Source: a virus. From it: a stretch of 45,131 bases of DNA. The translations under genes and the position numbers were made by a program. Below, one piece after another: positions 1 to 7,756 of this stretch. The stretch spans positions 1-45,131 of the IMG/VR virus record IMGVR_UViG_3300025263_000001; one strand, 5' to 3'. Positions within the stretch are counted from its first letter, which is position 1. Each line of letters starts with the position of its first letter. The notes under the pieces were generated by a model. That model was not told where the DNA came from, made no database searches, and worked only from the letters and a program-made list of their open reading frames with translations.

Positions 1-273
1 AAGGACACTGCTCGGGCCATGCCACCTCACCGCGCCGGCCCTGACACGTTTGTCACCGCCCATCTGCTCGATCGCCTGCTGCTGGTCGAGGGTGTCGAAG
101 AGCTTATCCGCCTGACCACAGCGCCAGTCCTGCTGCGAGACGTCACCTTCGGCAAGCATAGGGGCGACAAATGGGCAAACCTGCCGTGGGACTACCTGAA
201 CTGGGTTGCCCACAAATCTGACCTCGGCGCTGACGAGAAGCATACCGCGCGCCATTACCTGGGAGCGCGATAA
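1..273 (+). CDS. 3'-5' exonuclease, C-terminal part (5' end outside window)
   Basis: The reading frame is open from base 1, so only the last 90 residues of this gene are present. They contain the HxxxxD signature of the third exonuclease motif of the DnaQ/RNase T family (HRAGPD, about residues 11-16 of the visible part). A DUF3820-type C-terminal module follows (FGKHRG...W, then ending TARHYLG), which is typical of exodeoxyribonuclease X-like phage enzymes. The stop overlaps the start of the recT gene (ATGA-like junction), so the two are probably translated together as an exonuclease plus annealing-protein recombination pair. The exonuclease family assignment is good; the substrate polarity is taken from the family. 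Confidence 0.8.
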   Translation, partial: KDTARAMPPHRAGPDTFVTAHLLDRLLLVEGVEELIRLTTAPVLLRDVTFGKHRGDKWANLPWDYLNWVAHKSDLGADEKHTARHYLGAR

Positions 274-1460
274 TGAACCAACTCGCAGAACGCACCGAAC
301 GCCTTCCGATGGATTCGGTCGGCATGTCCACCGGCTCGACCGGCGCGAAGATCGCCCCGCAGAACCTGGCCGAGGTCGTTAAGTTCGCCGAGGTGATGTG
401 CCGAGCCGATATCGCTCTTCCGAAGCACCTGCGCGGGAACGCCGGCGCATGCATGGCCGTATCCCTGCAGGCCCTCGACTGGCAGATGAACCCTTTTGCG
501 GTTGCTTCCAAGTCCTATCAGGTGAACGGCATGATCGCCTACGAGGCGCAGCTCATCATTGCCGTCATTAACACGCGGTCTGGGATTGAGGGGCGGCTTG
601 AATACCGTTTCGAGGGTGAAGGCGCTGACAAGGTATGTATCGCTTCTGGCAAGCTGGATGGAAAGGTTCTGGAAGTCCGATCGCCGAAGTTCAAGGATAT
701 AACCCCGAAGAACTCGCCCTTGTGGAAGTCCGATCCAGATCAGCAGCATTGCTACTACACTGGCCGCGCATGGGGACGCCGGCACACCCCGGAAGTTATC
801 CTTGGGGTGTATGACCGAGACGAGGCCGAGCAGTTCCAAGGCCCCGACAACGCCCGTGATATCACTCCGCAGCCGACCGTCATGCAGCGCTTGCGCCAGA
901 ACGCCACCCAGCAGCCCACCGGCGATCGTGAAGGCTTTGACAGTTCGTTCGTCCACTCGGAGACTGAACAGACGCTGACGGGCTTGGATGGCGAAATACT
1001 CAATGATGAAACCGAATCCGACGCACCGCCCCCGCCGTCGGATACGTCAGACGAGCCTCCTCCGCCGTCTGACGAGGAGACCGGACCCGCCCCGGTCTCC
1101 TCCACCTCTTCCGATACTTCTGCCGCCGCTGGAGTATCGGACAGTGCCGGAGATCCTAACCCGCCGTCGGAATCGCCGGCACCTGAGACAGAGAACGGTC
1201 TGCTCATCCAGTTCGCCCGAGACGTGCTGCCGATGGCTGCCGATACCGAAACCTCTGGCGCAGCGCTGAAGGCGATCGAGAACGAATGGGCACCGCGGAT
1301 CAAGGCGATGTCTCCTGAAGGACAAGCCAAGGCCAACAGCATCTCGAAGTCCATGCGGGCGATCTTCAACGGGAACACGAGCCTGGATAGCGCGCTGGAT
1401 TATTACGCAGAGGCGCTCGGATGCTCGATCTATGATTTGGGAGCCGACGCAAATGGCTGA
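273..1460 (+). CDS. recT: RecT-family single-strand annealing protein
   Basis: Phage RecT-type recombinases coat single-stranded DNA and anneal complementary strands during phage recombination and replication. The N-terminal ~200 residues have the family's features: a segment with LPKHLRG and a Q-x-x-x-W-Q-M-N-P motif, then YEAQL, and a conserved GRAWGRRH near residue 168. After this core comes a long low-complexity acidic, Pro/Ser-rich linker (about residues 245-305) and a short C-terminal helical domain of unknown role. The linker makes the protein (395 aa) longer than a minimal RecT. It lies directly after the exonuclease gene, as in RecE/RecT-type modules. Start ATG at 273 overlaps the upstream stop. 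Confidence 0.85.
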   Translation: MNQLAERTERLPMDSVGMSTGSTGAKIAPQNLAEVVKFAEVMCRADIALPKHLRGNAGACMAVSLQALDWQMNPFAVASKSYQVNGMIAYEAQLIIAVINTRSGIEGRLEYRFEGEGADKVCIASGKLDGKVLEVRSPKFKDITPKNSPLWKSDPDQQHCYYTGRAWGRRHTPEVILGVYDRDEAEQFQGPDNARDITPQPTVMQRLRQNATQQPTGDREGFDSSFVHSETEQTLTGLDGEILNDETESDAPPPPSDTSDEPPPPSDEETGPAPVSSTSSDTSAAAGVSDSAGDPNPPSESPAPETENGLLIQFARDVLPMAADTETSGAALKAIENEWAPRIKAMSPEGQAKANSISKSMRAIFNGNTSLDSALDYYAEALGCSIYDLGADANG

Positions 1461-2376
1461 GAATTCTGCAATTTCGTGGACGCGCCACACTTGGAACCCG
1501 GTGATAGGCTGCACCAAGGTCAGCCCCGCGTGCGACGGGTGTTATGCGGAAGCGATGATGGATCACCGATATCATCGTGTGCAGTGGGGGAAGCCTGGAC
1601 AAAAGGGGACGCTCTCCAGGACAGGCGCCAGCACGTGGAATGATCCTTTAAGGTGGCAGCGCCAAGCCGAAAAGGACGGTGATCGTCCATTTGTCTTCTG
1701 CTGTTCTCTCGCTGACGTCTTTGACAATCAGTGGGATCCGCAATGGCGCGCCGACGCCTTTGAGGTAATGCGCAAGACGCCGCGCCTTGTTTACCTGCTG
1801 CTGACCAAGCGCCCTCAGAACATCATCAAGCTTGCAACCGAGGCTGGCGGCTTGCCGAGCAACGCGGCGATCGGAACGACCATCGAGGATCAGAAGCGGG
1901 CCGATACCAACATTCCGGCATTGCTGCGTGCGAAGCACGAGACGAATCCGCTCTTCGCCTTCCTTTCCTGCGAACCACTTGTGGGTGAGATCGATCTCGA
2001 ATGGCCGAATAGCGTCTGGCCTGGCGGACCGCCGATGTGCTGCAACGGTTATATGTGCGGGTGCCGTGGCATGCCGACCGATCCTCCATTGATCTACGGC
2101 ATCGACTGGGTAATCACCGGAGGAGAAACCGACCAGGGCGGGCATAAGGCGCGCCCCACTCATCCGGACTGGTTTCGTAAGCTGCGTGATCAGTGCGCTG
2201 CGTGGTCGGTGCCATTCCACCATAAGCAGAACGGCGAGTGGGTGTCGGTCTCGGAGGTCGCCGGTCCTGGAGATCATTTCAAGTTCGAAGACGGCGCAAC
2301 GGTTCGCCGGATCGGAAAGAAGCTATCCGGGCGCACGATCGACGGCGTCACCCACGACGCATTCCCGGAGGTGTGA
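1453..2376 (+). CDS. Phage protein Gp37/Gp68 family (DUF5131)
   Basis: This 307-residue protein belongs to the phage Gp37/Gp68 (DUF5131) family. The N-terminus reads SxISWTxHTWNPVIGC and carries a CX6CX2C cysteine cluster (C-TKVSPA-C-DG-C) like that of radical SAM-related proteins. Later motifs include LLTKRP, SCEPL and a GGE signature (VITGGE) near residue 225. The biochemical role of the family is not established; an Fe-S or radical-SAM-like chemistry is an inference from the cysteines. ATG at 1453 is preferred over an in-frame upstream start at 1432 because it aligns with the family start and overlaps the end of recT by only 8 nt. Confidence 0.8.
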   Translation: MAENSAISWTRHTWNPVIGCTKVSPACDGCYAEAMMDHRYHRVQWGKPGQKGTLSRTGASTWNDPLRWQRQAEKDGDRPFVFCCSLADVFDNQWDPQWRADAFEVMRKTPRLVYLLLTKRPQNIIKLATEAGGLPSNAAIGTTIEDQKRADTNIPALLRAKHETNPLFAFLSCEPLVGEIDLEWPNSVWPGGPPMCCNGYMCGCRGMPTDPPLIYGIDWVITGGETDQGGHKARPTHPDWFRKLRDQCAAWSVPFHHKQNGEWVSVSEVAGPGDHFKFEDGATVRRIGKKLSGRTIDGVTHDAFPEV

Positions 2377-2377
2377 C

Positions 2378-2614
2378 ATGGGTCGAGAAGATTTCGAAGG
2401 CCTCGTCCCTCCTGCCATGCGTATCAGGCGCACGAAGATGCAGGAGGAGGCCAACCAGCTTGATCTTGAGGTGTTCCGGCTCATTGGCAAGCTGGAGGCC
2501 TTTGGCGTCCTCCATCGACTGAACGACGTCATCGACATGTCAAAGACCGTCGGCGCGCTGCGGTGGCGTGTTCGTCAACACATGCACAAGGCTGATCGGG
2601 AGAAGACATCATGA
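2378..2614 (+). CDS. Hypothetical early phage protein
   Basis: A 78-residue, mostly helical, charged protein with no family that I recognise. ATG at 2378 has a clear Shine-Dalgarno sequence (GGAGGTG, 2367-2373). The gene begins one base after the DUF5131 stop and overlaps the next gene by 4 nt (ATGA), so it belongs to the same rightward operon. It has no cysteines or membrane segment. Its C-terminus is basic, which would suit nucleic-acid binding, but nothing more specific can be said. Confidence 0.7.
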   Translation: MGREDFEGLVPPAMRIRRTKMQEEANQLDLEVFRLIGKLEAFGVLHRLNDVIDMSKTVGALRWRVRQHMHKADREKTS

Positions 2615-3591
2615 CAACCTCCGCCGAATTCGCCCAGTGGCTCTCATCCGTCCGCAATGTCGGAACGTCGATGGCCAACACGCTCTACAATCTCCGGCAA
2701 GATCCGAAGATGTCGGCCGCGGATGCAAAGGTCATCAAAGAGATGATCGACGCGTGGGACGCGATACCGCAGTCCCCACCGCCCTCGTCACAATCGATGG
2801 GCGTCACCCTGACTGCTGAGACCGTTATCGCGATGCGTGACGCCTTGATCCGCAATGATGTCTCGGAGGCCTATCACCAGCTCTACCAAGCCGTCGATCC
2901 GACCTTTTGCCGATATGAGCCTTGGGTTGATACCGAAGCGCAGCTGCGGCCCGCTCCCGCCGATCATCCGGTGGTGGGTGGCCAGATGCGCCGTATTGCC
3001 GAGTTGGAAGCAGAGCTTGAGGATGCGCGCCTTGAGATCGAAGGAGCGCGCCGCCGGAAGGTCACTGTAGGCAATCCATCGCGCGAGAGGTGCGAGCGCC
3101 TAGAAGCCGCGATACGGCCGATCAATGACGAAGCGGCGGAACTCGTGGGGCTTGTACCGTTTTTCATTGAGCAGGCCGCGACCTGGCGGGGGATTGCCGC
3201 CGCCATGGGCTATGAACCGCTTGCCCACAAAGAGGTTCGCCCGAAAGGCCAATGGCTCAACGAGCGCGTTGCCATGTTCAGGGCGAAGGTCATTGAGGAA
3301 GGCCAGCCCACTCCCGCAGATAATGTGCGGGCGGATGCCTGGATCGACGTCAACGAGCGTCTTCCGGGCGAGCAGGGCCACGACAGCGAAGACGTGTCCG
3401 TATTTCTCAATGGCCATTGTGGCCTTCTCGATCGTGAAAAGCGTAATGGCGGCGGCTGGGGCTACCGCACCGGCTTCTACGACGCGGCGAAGCAGTGCTT
3501 CCGCGTTCACGGCCAGTTAGATCGGTTCGTTACACACTGGCAACCGCTTCCCGCTCCGCCCGCCACCGCAACTCCGGAGACGAAGCCATGA
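2611..3591 (+). CDS. Phage protein with C-terminal DUF551-like domain
   Basis: A 326-residue protein. Residues ~1-60 are helical and a Pro/Ser-rich linker follows. Residues ~125-160 look like a short coiled coil (alternating Glu, Ala and Arg). The last ~75 residues have the DUF551 pattern, starting W-I-D-V-x-E-R-L-P and ending V-T-H-W-Q-P-L-P. DUF551 is a common module in small early phage proteins, and its function is unknown. The start overlaps the previous stop by 4 nt and the stop overlaps the next start by 4 nt. Confidence 0.75.
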   Translation: MTTSAEFAQWLSSVRNVGTSMANTLYNLRQDPKMSAADAKVIKEMIDAWDAIPQSPPPSSQSMGVTLTAETVIAMRDALIRNDVSEAYHQLYQAVDPTFCRYEPWVDTEAQLRPAPADHPVVGGQMRRIAELEAELEDARLEIEGARRRKVTVGNPSRERCERLEAAIRPINDEAAELVGLVPFFIEQAATWRGIAAAMGYEPLAHKEVRPKGQWLNERVAMFRAKVIEEGQPTPADNVRADAWIDVNERLPGEQGHDSEDVSVFLNGHCGLLDREKRNGGGWGYRTGFYDAAKQCFRVHGQLDRFVTHWQPLPAPPATATPETKP

Positions 3592-3857
3592 GCGAGCACA
3601 CCGTACGTTACGATTTCTGCCAGCTAACCTATTGGAACAACCACTCGATGGCGAAGGATGGCGAGGGTTGGACCGAATGCAAGGTTACGCCGCTCGGCGC
3701 CTATACCTACGGCGAGCAGACCTTCGTTAACACCGAGCAGGATATCTACCGACGCGATGCGCTGATCGCCTTCCTTGAAAAGGCCTATGAGCTTGGCCGA
3801 GCGGCTGCGAAGCGCGAGATCCGTGAAGTTCTCGGTGTGAAGGACCCACGCCTATGA
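3588..3857 (+). CDS. Hypothetical early phage protein
   Basis: An 89-residue soluble protein, not recognised. The N-terminal half is rich in aromatic residues and the C-terminal half is a helix rich in Ala, Arg and Glu (around ELGRAAAKREI). ATG at 3588 overlaps the preceding stop (ATGA) and its own stop overlaps the next start by 4 nt. A longer in-frame reading from 3495 lies inside the DUF551 gene and was not chosen. Confidence 0.7.
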   Translation: MSEHTVRYDFCQLTYWNNHSMAKDGEGWTECKVTPLGAYTYGEQTFVNTEQDIYRRDALIAFLEKAYELGRAAAKREIREVLGVKDPRL

Positions 3858-4072
3858 CGGACAAACTCTCGAAATGCCCCGCCTGTGGTGGCCTCGGATA
3901 CTTCCGCTGCGACTGCTGGCCGGGAGACTGCATCTGCGGCCAGGACGAAGACACATGCTTCGAATGCGAAGGTGAAGGGCTGATTGACCCGACATACGAC
4001 GACGATTTCGGAGTGCCTTTCGAGGATGATGTCCCAGCACCGCCCTCGCAGGGGGAGGATGCCGATGGCTAG
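3854..4072 (+). CDS. Small Cys-rich zinc-ribbon-like protein
   Basis: A 72-residue protein with repeated CxxC/CxC pairs: CPAC-G-G, CDC, CIC and CFEC-E-G-E-G. The spacing resembles the CxxCxGxG zinc repeats of the DnaJ central domain, so it probably binds one or two zinc ions. The C-terminal third is acidic and lacks cysteine. It overlaps the upstream gene by 4 nt, and its last bases overlap the start of the HNH gene. A specific partner cannot be deduced. Confidence 0.65.
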   Translation: MTDKLSKCPACGGLGYFRCDCWPGDCICGQDEDTCFECEGEGLIDPTYDDDFGVPFEDDVPAPPSQGEDADG

Positions 4073-4454
4073 ATCAGTCCCCGAGTGGATCGGCAAGCAC
4101 GATGACCAGAAGGTTCCGGACCGTGTGCGTATGCGCATTTTCGACCGGGAGAATGGCGTTTGCCACCTGACAGGCCGCAAGATAGATCCGGTCAGCGATG
4201 CCTGGGACCTCGATCATCGGGTTTCGCTCATCCTTGGCGGAGAGCACCGCGAGAGCAATCTCTTCCCCGCCCTGAAGGAGCCGCACAGGAAAAAGACTGC
4301 AGCAGAGGTTGCCGTAAAATCGAAGATCGCCCGTACCCGGAAGAAGCATCTCGGCATCAAGCCAGACAAGGCCGGCGGCTTCAACAAGAGATTCCGGCGC
4401 AAAATGAATGGCGACGTCGTCGACACGCGCACTGGTGAGGTAATCAGCAGGTGA
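4065..4454 (+). CDS. HNH endonuclease-like protein
   Basis: A 129-residue small HNH protein. Visible motifs are the N-terminal CHLTG segment, the D-L-D-H (first His of the beta-beta-alpha metal site), then an SLILGG...H-x-E-x-N pattern with the central Asn, and a following H-R-K-K. This is the layout of phage HNH nucleases that cut or nick DNA. The C-terminus is very basic. ATG at 4065 has GGGGGAGG (4051-4058) at good spacing; an ATG at 4059 sits too close to that site. The gene overlaps the Cys-rich gene by 8 nt. Confidence 0.7.
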   Translation: MARSVPEWIGKHDDQKVPDRVRMRIFDRENGVCHLTGRKIDPVSDAWDLDHRVSLILGGEHRESNLFPALKEPHRKKTAAEVAVKSKIARTRKKHLGIKPDKAGGFNKRFRRKMNGDVVDTRTGEVISR

Positions 4455-4479
4455 CCGCGCGAGAACGAAAGGTGAATTA

Positions 4480-4668
4480 ATGACCGATCACCTGCCCTAC
4501 ATCTACCGGTGGGATCGCCAAGGTCGGAAGGGCCAGCCGTGCGAGGTGCGCGCTCGCGGAACCATGAATAGCTGCGAGGTCCGCTTCGCCGACGGCTATA
4601 CGATGATCACCAGCCGGAATGCCCTAAAGCGTGCACCTGTGGATAAGTTCTGTGGAGATCGGGGATGA
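4480..4668 (+). CDS. Hypothetical early phage protein
   Basis: A 62-residue protein preceded by a good ribosome site (AAAGGTGA just upstream of ATG 4480). The sequence looks like a small beta-rich, possibly SH3-like fold (G-Q-P-C-E-V-R...V-R-F-A-D-G-Y), a pattern seen in small phage proteins that handle nucleic acid. I do not recognise a named family. The stop overlaps the next start (ATGA). Confidence 0.65.
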   Translation: MTDHLPYIYRWDRQGRKGQPCEVRARGTMNSCEVRFADGYTMITSRNALKRAPVDKFCGDRG

Positions 4669-4943
4669 AAAAGCCCGCCTGCCTCGCTTATGGCGTTGCG
4701 CCCCGGCTTATCCCGGTCGAAGCGGCAGCCGCTTATTGCAGCATGACCATTGAGGAATTTGAAGATTTCTATTCAGGACGAGCAATCAAGTCCCGATCCG
4801 GGAAAACTCTCTACGATATTCGCCTGATTGACACATGGCTTGATCAGCGCGTCAGCATGTCAAAAGGTGCCACCGACCCGAAAACCTTGCTGAAAGGGCT
4901 AGGAGTTGGCGCGACCAAGAGTAAGACGGCGCATGTGGTGTGA
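4665..4943 (+). CDS. Excisionase-like HTH protein
   Basis: A 92-residue protein whose first 60 residues resemble a small winged-helix/AlpA-type module: L-I-P-V-E-A-A-A-A-Y-C, then a second helix, then a wing ending in L-Y-D-I and D-T-W-L. This is the usual form of phage excisionases and MerR-like directionality factors, which bend attP/attR DNA to drive excision. It lies directly before the integrase and overlaps its start, the classic xis-int order. Excisionase function is inferred from fold and position. Confidence 0.6.
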   Translation: MKKPACLAYGVAPRLIPVEAAAAYCSMTIEEFEDFYSGRAIKSRSGKTLYDIRLIDTWLDQRVSMSKGATDPKTLLKGLGVGATKSKTAHVV

Positions 4944-5976
4944 CGGGATCAAGGGGATCAAGTCGTATCAGATCGGCGACGTCTGGTATCATTACGATCG
5001 GAAGAGCGGGAAGAAGATCGAGGCCCAAAGGGGCACGCCTGCCTTCAAAAAAGAAGTCGAGCGACTTCGAGGCAAGCCGAAAGCAGATGACTTCTACGGC
5101 ACCATAGACGGTGCCATTCTGCTTTACGATCAGGATGACAGATGGAAATTCCTGCGCGAGAGCACCAAGGCGGATTACCGGAAGGTGCTGACCTGGCTGG
5201 AGACGGTTGGCTCTACGGCGCTTATCGACGTGACAAAGCCGTTTGCTGTCGAGCTGCGTAATCGCACATCAGAGGAAAAGGGATATCGGTTCGCCAACAA
5301 GACGTTGACGATCCTGAAGCTGTTAATGGATTGCGCGGAAGAGGCAGGCTGGATTTCTGAGCATCGCATCAAGGGCATCCCCTACGCAAAACGCCCACAA
5401 GAGCTCCCACAGCGCAACAAGCCGTGGACGGCTGATGAGTGCCGCCACATGCTCGCTAACGCCTCAGCGACTGTCCTGGTGCCTTTGGCGCTATGCATCT
5501 ACCTCGGCTTCCGAATAGGGGACGCGCTCACGATCAGCTCCAAGGATTATGACGGCCGATCGATCCGCAAGGAGACCAACAAGCGTGGCGTCTTCGTATC
5601 GATCCCCGTACCGGCTCCGCTGAAAAGGATTTTGGACAATCGCCCTCGTGGTGATTCGGTAACGCTCGCCTTGAAGGCGGACGGCACGCCATGGGCTTAC
5701 GGAGGCTATCACCAGCGGTTCAACGAACTGCGCGCCAAGCTTTCGACCGCCACCAAAGACAGGCCGATTCTCGTCCGCAGCGATATAACCCTTCACGGAT
5801 GCCGCCATACGGTAGCGACGATCCTCCGCGATGCGGGCTACAGCACGGAACAGGTGGCGCAATATCTCGGCCAGGAAGATGAAACGATGCCATTGCTGTA
5901 CGGCAAGAGCGCAGAATTGAATGCCGTAACGGGGCCAATGGCGGAAATTATCGCCCTGAAAGTCGGCGCGTCTTAG
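4906..5976 (+). CDS. int: Tyrosine integrase (phage integrase)
   Basis: A site-specific tyrosine recombinase of about 356 residues. Catalytic-domain residues are visible: Arg of the LGFRIGD motif near residue 203, the HxxRH box (HGCRHT) near 296-300, and the nucleophile Tyr in LLYGK near 331. The N-terminal ~60 residues form the arm-binding region and residues ~65-170 the core-binding SAM-like domain. The TTG at 4906 is placed by an AAGGG-type site ~9 nt upstream; ATG at 4933 is the alternative. The gene ends 51 nt before a tRNA-Cys fragment flanked by repeated TGTCTAA boxes, so that tRNA is the likely integration target. Confidence 0.88.
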   Translation: MARPRVRRRMWCDGIKGIKSYQIGDVWYHYDRKSGKKIEAQRGTPAFKKEVERLRGKPKADDFYGTIDGAILLYDQDDRWKFLRESTKADYRKVLTWLETVGSTALIDVTKPFAVELRNRTSEEKGYRFANKTLTILKLLMDCAEEAGWISEHRIKGIPYAKRPQELPQRNKPWTADECRHMLANASATVLVPLALCIYLGFRIGDALTISSKDYDGRSIRKETNKRGVFVSIPVPAPLKRILDNRPRGDSVTLALKADGTPWAYGGYHQRFNELRAKLSTATKDRPILVRSDITLHGCRHTVATILRDAGYSTEQVAQYLGQEDETMPLLYGKSAELNAVTGPMAEIIALKVGAS

Positions 5977-6164
5977 ACAGTTTCCGAAAATCTGTCTAAA
6001 CGACAAAACATAAGTGGTTGAAAAGATTGGAGGCCTCGCCCGGAATTGAACCGGGGTACAAGGATTTGCAGTCGCCTCTTGGTTATTGAAAAGCCTGCAT
6101 CAAATTGTCTAAAAGGCTGACCCGTCGCGCACAGGATCGTTAGTTTTTTCCTGTCATTGTCTAA
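5973..6164. repeat. Four TGTCTAA boxes around the attachment core (probable integrase arm sites)
   Basis: The heptamer TGTCTAA occurs at 5993-5999, 6106-6112 and 6158-6164, and inverted (TTAGACA) at 5973-5979. The first two form an 8-bp inverted repeat with an 11-nt loop right at the integrase stop, so that pair could also act as a weak terminator hairpin. The boxes lie on both sides of the tRNA-Cys core, as P and P' arm sites do for lambda-type integrases. The role as arm sites is inferred. Confidence 0.55.
6028..6073 (-). other. attP core: 3' half of a tRNA-Cys gene
   Basis: Read on the minus strand, this stretch is the 3' part of a tRNA: anticodon loop CTGCAAA with anticodon GCA (6067-6069), a T arm with TTCAATT loop and CCCGG/CCGGG stem, the 3' acceptor strand CGAGGCC, discriminator T and encoded CCA. 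GCA and U73 both identify tRNA-Cys. The 5' half is missing: no GGCCTCG acceptor strand or D arm is found upstream (6074-6130). Phages that integrate into tRNA genes carry exactly this 3' portion so that integration rebuilds an intact tRNA. Confidence 0.8.
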
Positions 6165-6207
6165 GCGTTCTTGGGCTGTTCTCTACCCTCGACCGAGGCC
6201 GCGCGTC

Positions 6208-6462
6208 ATGACCCCCTTGAACGAAATCCCCCTGCTCAACAACATAGTGGTGCACTGGCGGCTCATCGACGATGCATGGGAGATCGCCGCCTACCGCACA
6301 TCAGGCGGCGGGGGAATGCTGAATTCTATAACGGGAGAGCCCATACGAAGGACATCGCAGGGAGGGCCGGGAACGGAAGAGTTCGGCCAGGCGCTGGGGA
6401 TGGTCGTGATGATCGCCTGCACCAGGATACAGAGCGACAGGATTAACGGATCGAGGCGCTAG
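6208..6462 (+). CDS. Hypothetical protein next to attP
   Basis: An 84-residue protein of unknown function. It starts with a beta-rich segment and ends with an Ile/Val/Met helix. Alternative in-frame TTG at 6157 would overlap the last TGTCTAA box, so ATG 6208 is preferred, although no strong ribosome site is seen. It is the first of three small plus-strand genes (6208-6809) lying between attP and the convergent lysis genes, a common place for lysogeny-expressed accessory genes. Confidence 0.5.
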   Translation: MTPLNEIPLLNNIVVHWRLIDDAWEIAAYRTSGGGGMLNSITGEPIRRTSQGGPGTEEFGQALGMVVMIACTRIQSDRINGSRR

Positions 6463-6465
6463 GCT

Positions 6466-6687
6466 GTGGAACGTCACGAGGAAGTCAGGAACGCCGTCGC
6501 TGATCTAATCAGAGAGCTAGGCAAGCAGGTCGGCGAGGAGTTCAGCATGTACGCGATCGGGGTGCCCCTCATCGAGAAGGGCTTCGATCAGGACGAGGTG
6601 GCGGGAGCCATCGAACAGCTGGTGCGCGATAAAGTCGTCGAGATCGTAAAGGGCACCAACGGCCTGCGGCTTTTGCGGCCGCTTTAA
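6466..6687 (+). CDS. Small putative winged-helix protein
   Basis: A 73-residue protein starting at GTG 6466, three bases after the preceding stop. It is predicted from sequence to be all helical with a final beta-hairpin-like V-V-E-I-V-K-G-T-N-G-L-R-L pattern. That is the general outline of a small winged helix-turn-helix. I do not recognise the family, and a DNA-binding role is only suggested by this outline. Confidence 0.5.
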   Translation: MERHEEVRNAVADLIRELGKQVGEEFSMYAIGVPLIEKGFDQDEVAGAIEQLVRDKVVEIVKGTNGLRLLRPL

Positions 6688-6707
6688 ACGAATCGGAGGG
6701 GGAGAGG

Positions 6708-6809
6708 ATGTTTCGCCGTTACGAGCCGCACTTCTGGATCATGGTGGCTCTGCTGGTGGGGTACGGCTTATATGGGCTGGGGAAACTGATCGCGGGAATG
6801 TTCGGCTAG
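6708..6809 (+). CDS. 33-residue single-span membrane protein
   Basis: A tiny gene with a strong ribosome site (GGAGGGGGAGAGG just before ATG 6708). It encodes a basic N-terminus (MFRRYEPH), one hydrophobic segment of about 20 residues and a short tail ending MFG. The stop codon overlaps, on the opposite strand, the stop of the convergent membrane protein gene. Topology suggests a small inner-membrane phage protein. It could be a holin/antiholin helper or a superinfection factor, but no function can be assigned. Confidence 0.55.
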   Translation: MFRRYEPHFWIMVALLVGYGLYGLGKLIAGMFG

Positions 6810-7282
6810 GTCAGAAATGTCGTGATGCTGATCCCCGAGATCAGGCCGGCGATAAAGAGCGCGATACCGAACCGCAGCAGGCTCGCATTCGCCACCCGGC
6901 CATTGTCGACGTCGGGCGCCATGGAGACCAGCGCAGCCGAGATCATCAGCATCCAGGAGATGAATGGCGAGACCGGCGAGTTTACCATGTCGTCAGGCCG
7001 ACCGTAGATGTCGAGCGCGATAGCCCAGATCCTCTGGCCGAACAGAATGACGAAGGTCATGTAAACGCCGACGATCAGGAAGTGGTAGCCCTGCCGACCG
7101 TCTCGGAGCGCATAGAAGGCGTCTCTGGTATAACGGACCAGGACCGCGAAGACCGCTCCCAATGCAAGGCTATAGGAGACCTTCGTAAGCTGATCGGGCT
7201 CGAGTAAGCTGTAGAGACCCCAGAACGATAAAACAGCACCCAAGACACCCCACGCCGCAAGGCTCTTTTTGAACCGCCTCAT
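6806..7282 (-). CDS. Four-span membrane protein at end of lysis operon
   Basis: A 158-residue integral membrane protein with a basic start (MRRFKKS) and about four hydrophobic segments (roughly residues 8-27, 35-50, 66-90 and 105-155, the last probably two spans). It is the last gene of the leftward lysis cassette and overlaps the preceding gene by 4 nt. I do not recognise a family. Possible roles are a holin/antiholin component or a superinfection-exclusion protein; neither is proven by sequence. Confidence 0.6.
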   Translation of the reverse strand: MRRFKKSLAAWGVLGAVLSFWGLYSLLEPDQLTKVSYSLALGAVFAVLVRYTRDAFYALRDGRQGYHFLIVGVYMTFVILFGQRIWAIALDIYGRPDDMVNSPVSPFISWMLMISAALVSMAPDVDNGRVANASLLRFGIALFIAGLISGISITTFLT

Positions 7283-7464
7283 CTGCCCTGCCCTTCTCTC
7301 ATGCTTTTTATGGCCTGCTCTGCAATCTCTTGCACTCTGTGCCGCCTGCGTTCGAACGTGATGGTGGCTTGCGCCAATTCCGCCCGTAGCTCTCGATGCT
7401 CTTGTTCGATCTGCTTGATCTGATCGTCCTTCGGCCTTCTGCTCAACCAGGCGGGCAGCGTCAT
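7279..7464 (-). CDS. Small coiled-coil protein
   Basis: A 61-residue hydrophilic protein, almost entirely one amphipathic helix rich in Glu, Gln and Arg (for example QIEQEHRELRAEL). It overlaps both neighbours by 4 nt, which supports translation as part of the lysis operon. It has no signal peptide or membrane span. It may be a soluble partner of the neighbouring membrane proteins; no named family is recognised. Confidence 0.55.
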   Translation of the reverse strand: MTLPAWLSRRPKDDQIKQIEQEHRELRAELAQATITFERRRHRVQEIAEQAIKSMREGQGR

Positions 7465-7727
7465 CCCATCCTCCTGTCGATGTTGCGCATCAGCAGCGGA
7501 AGAACCGTATCCATTGTTTGCGTCAGCTTCTGAACCAGAGGGAGGATTGTCTTGAGCGTCTCGACATTGGCCGCCTGCGCTTCCTTGAGTTGCTCGTCGA
7601 ACTCTTCGCGGTCCTTCGACCGCCCCCGGCGCTCGTAGATGTAGAGGCCGGTCATGATGAGGGCGAGGACACCGATCGGCCCCTGAGAGATGAGATATGT
7701 GCCGAGCTCGCTGCCCACTTGTTCCAT
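7461..7727 (-). CDS. Single-span membrane protein with coiled coil (holin-like candidate)
   Basis: An 88-residue protein with one membrane segment near the N-terminus (GPIGVLALIMTGLYIYE, about residues 16-32), a charged stretch ERRGRSKDREE, then a long amphipathic helix. The topology resembles small phage holin or holin-associated proteins. ATG at 7727 is chosen; an in-frame GTG at 7760 overlaps the upstream stop by 4 nt and would add 11 residues, so the start is uncertain. It follows the spanin-like genes in the lysis cassette. Confidence 0.55.
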   Translation of the reverse strand: MEQVGSELGTYLISQGPIGVLALIMTGLYIYERRGRSKDREEFDEQLKEAQAANVETLKTILPLVQKLTQTMDTVLPLLMRNIDRRMG

Positions 7728-7756
7728 GCTATGCCACCTGTCCCGCCGCCATGCCT

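Noticed and set aside
6028-6073. A functional tRNA gene
   Set aside because: The D arm and 5' acceptor strand are missing, so it can only be a tRNA fragment used as attachment core.
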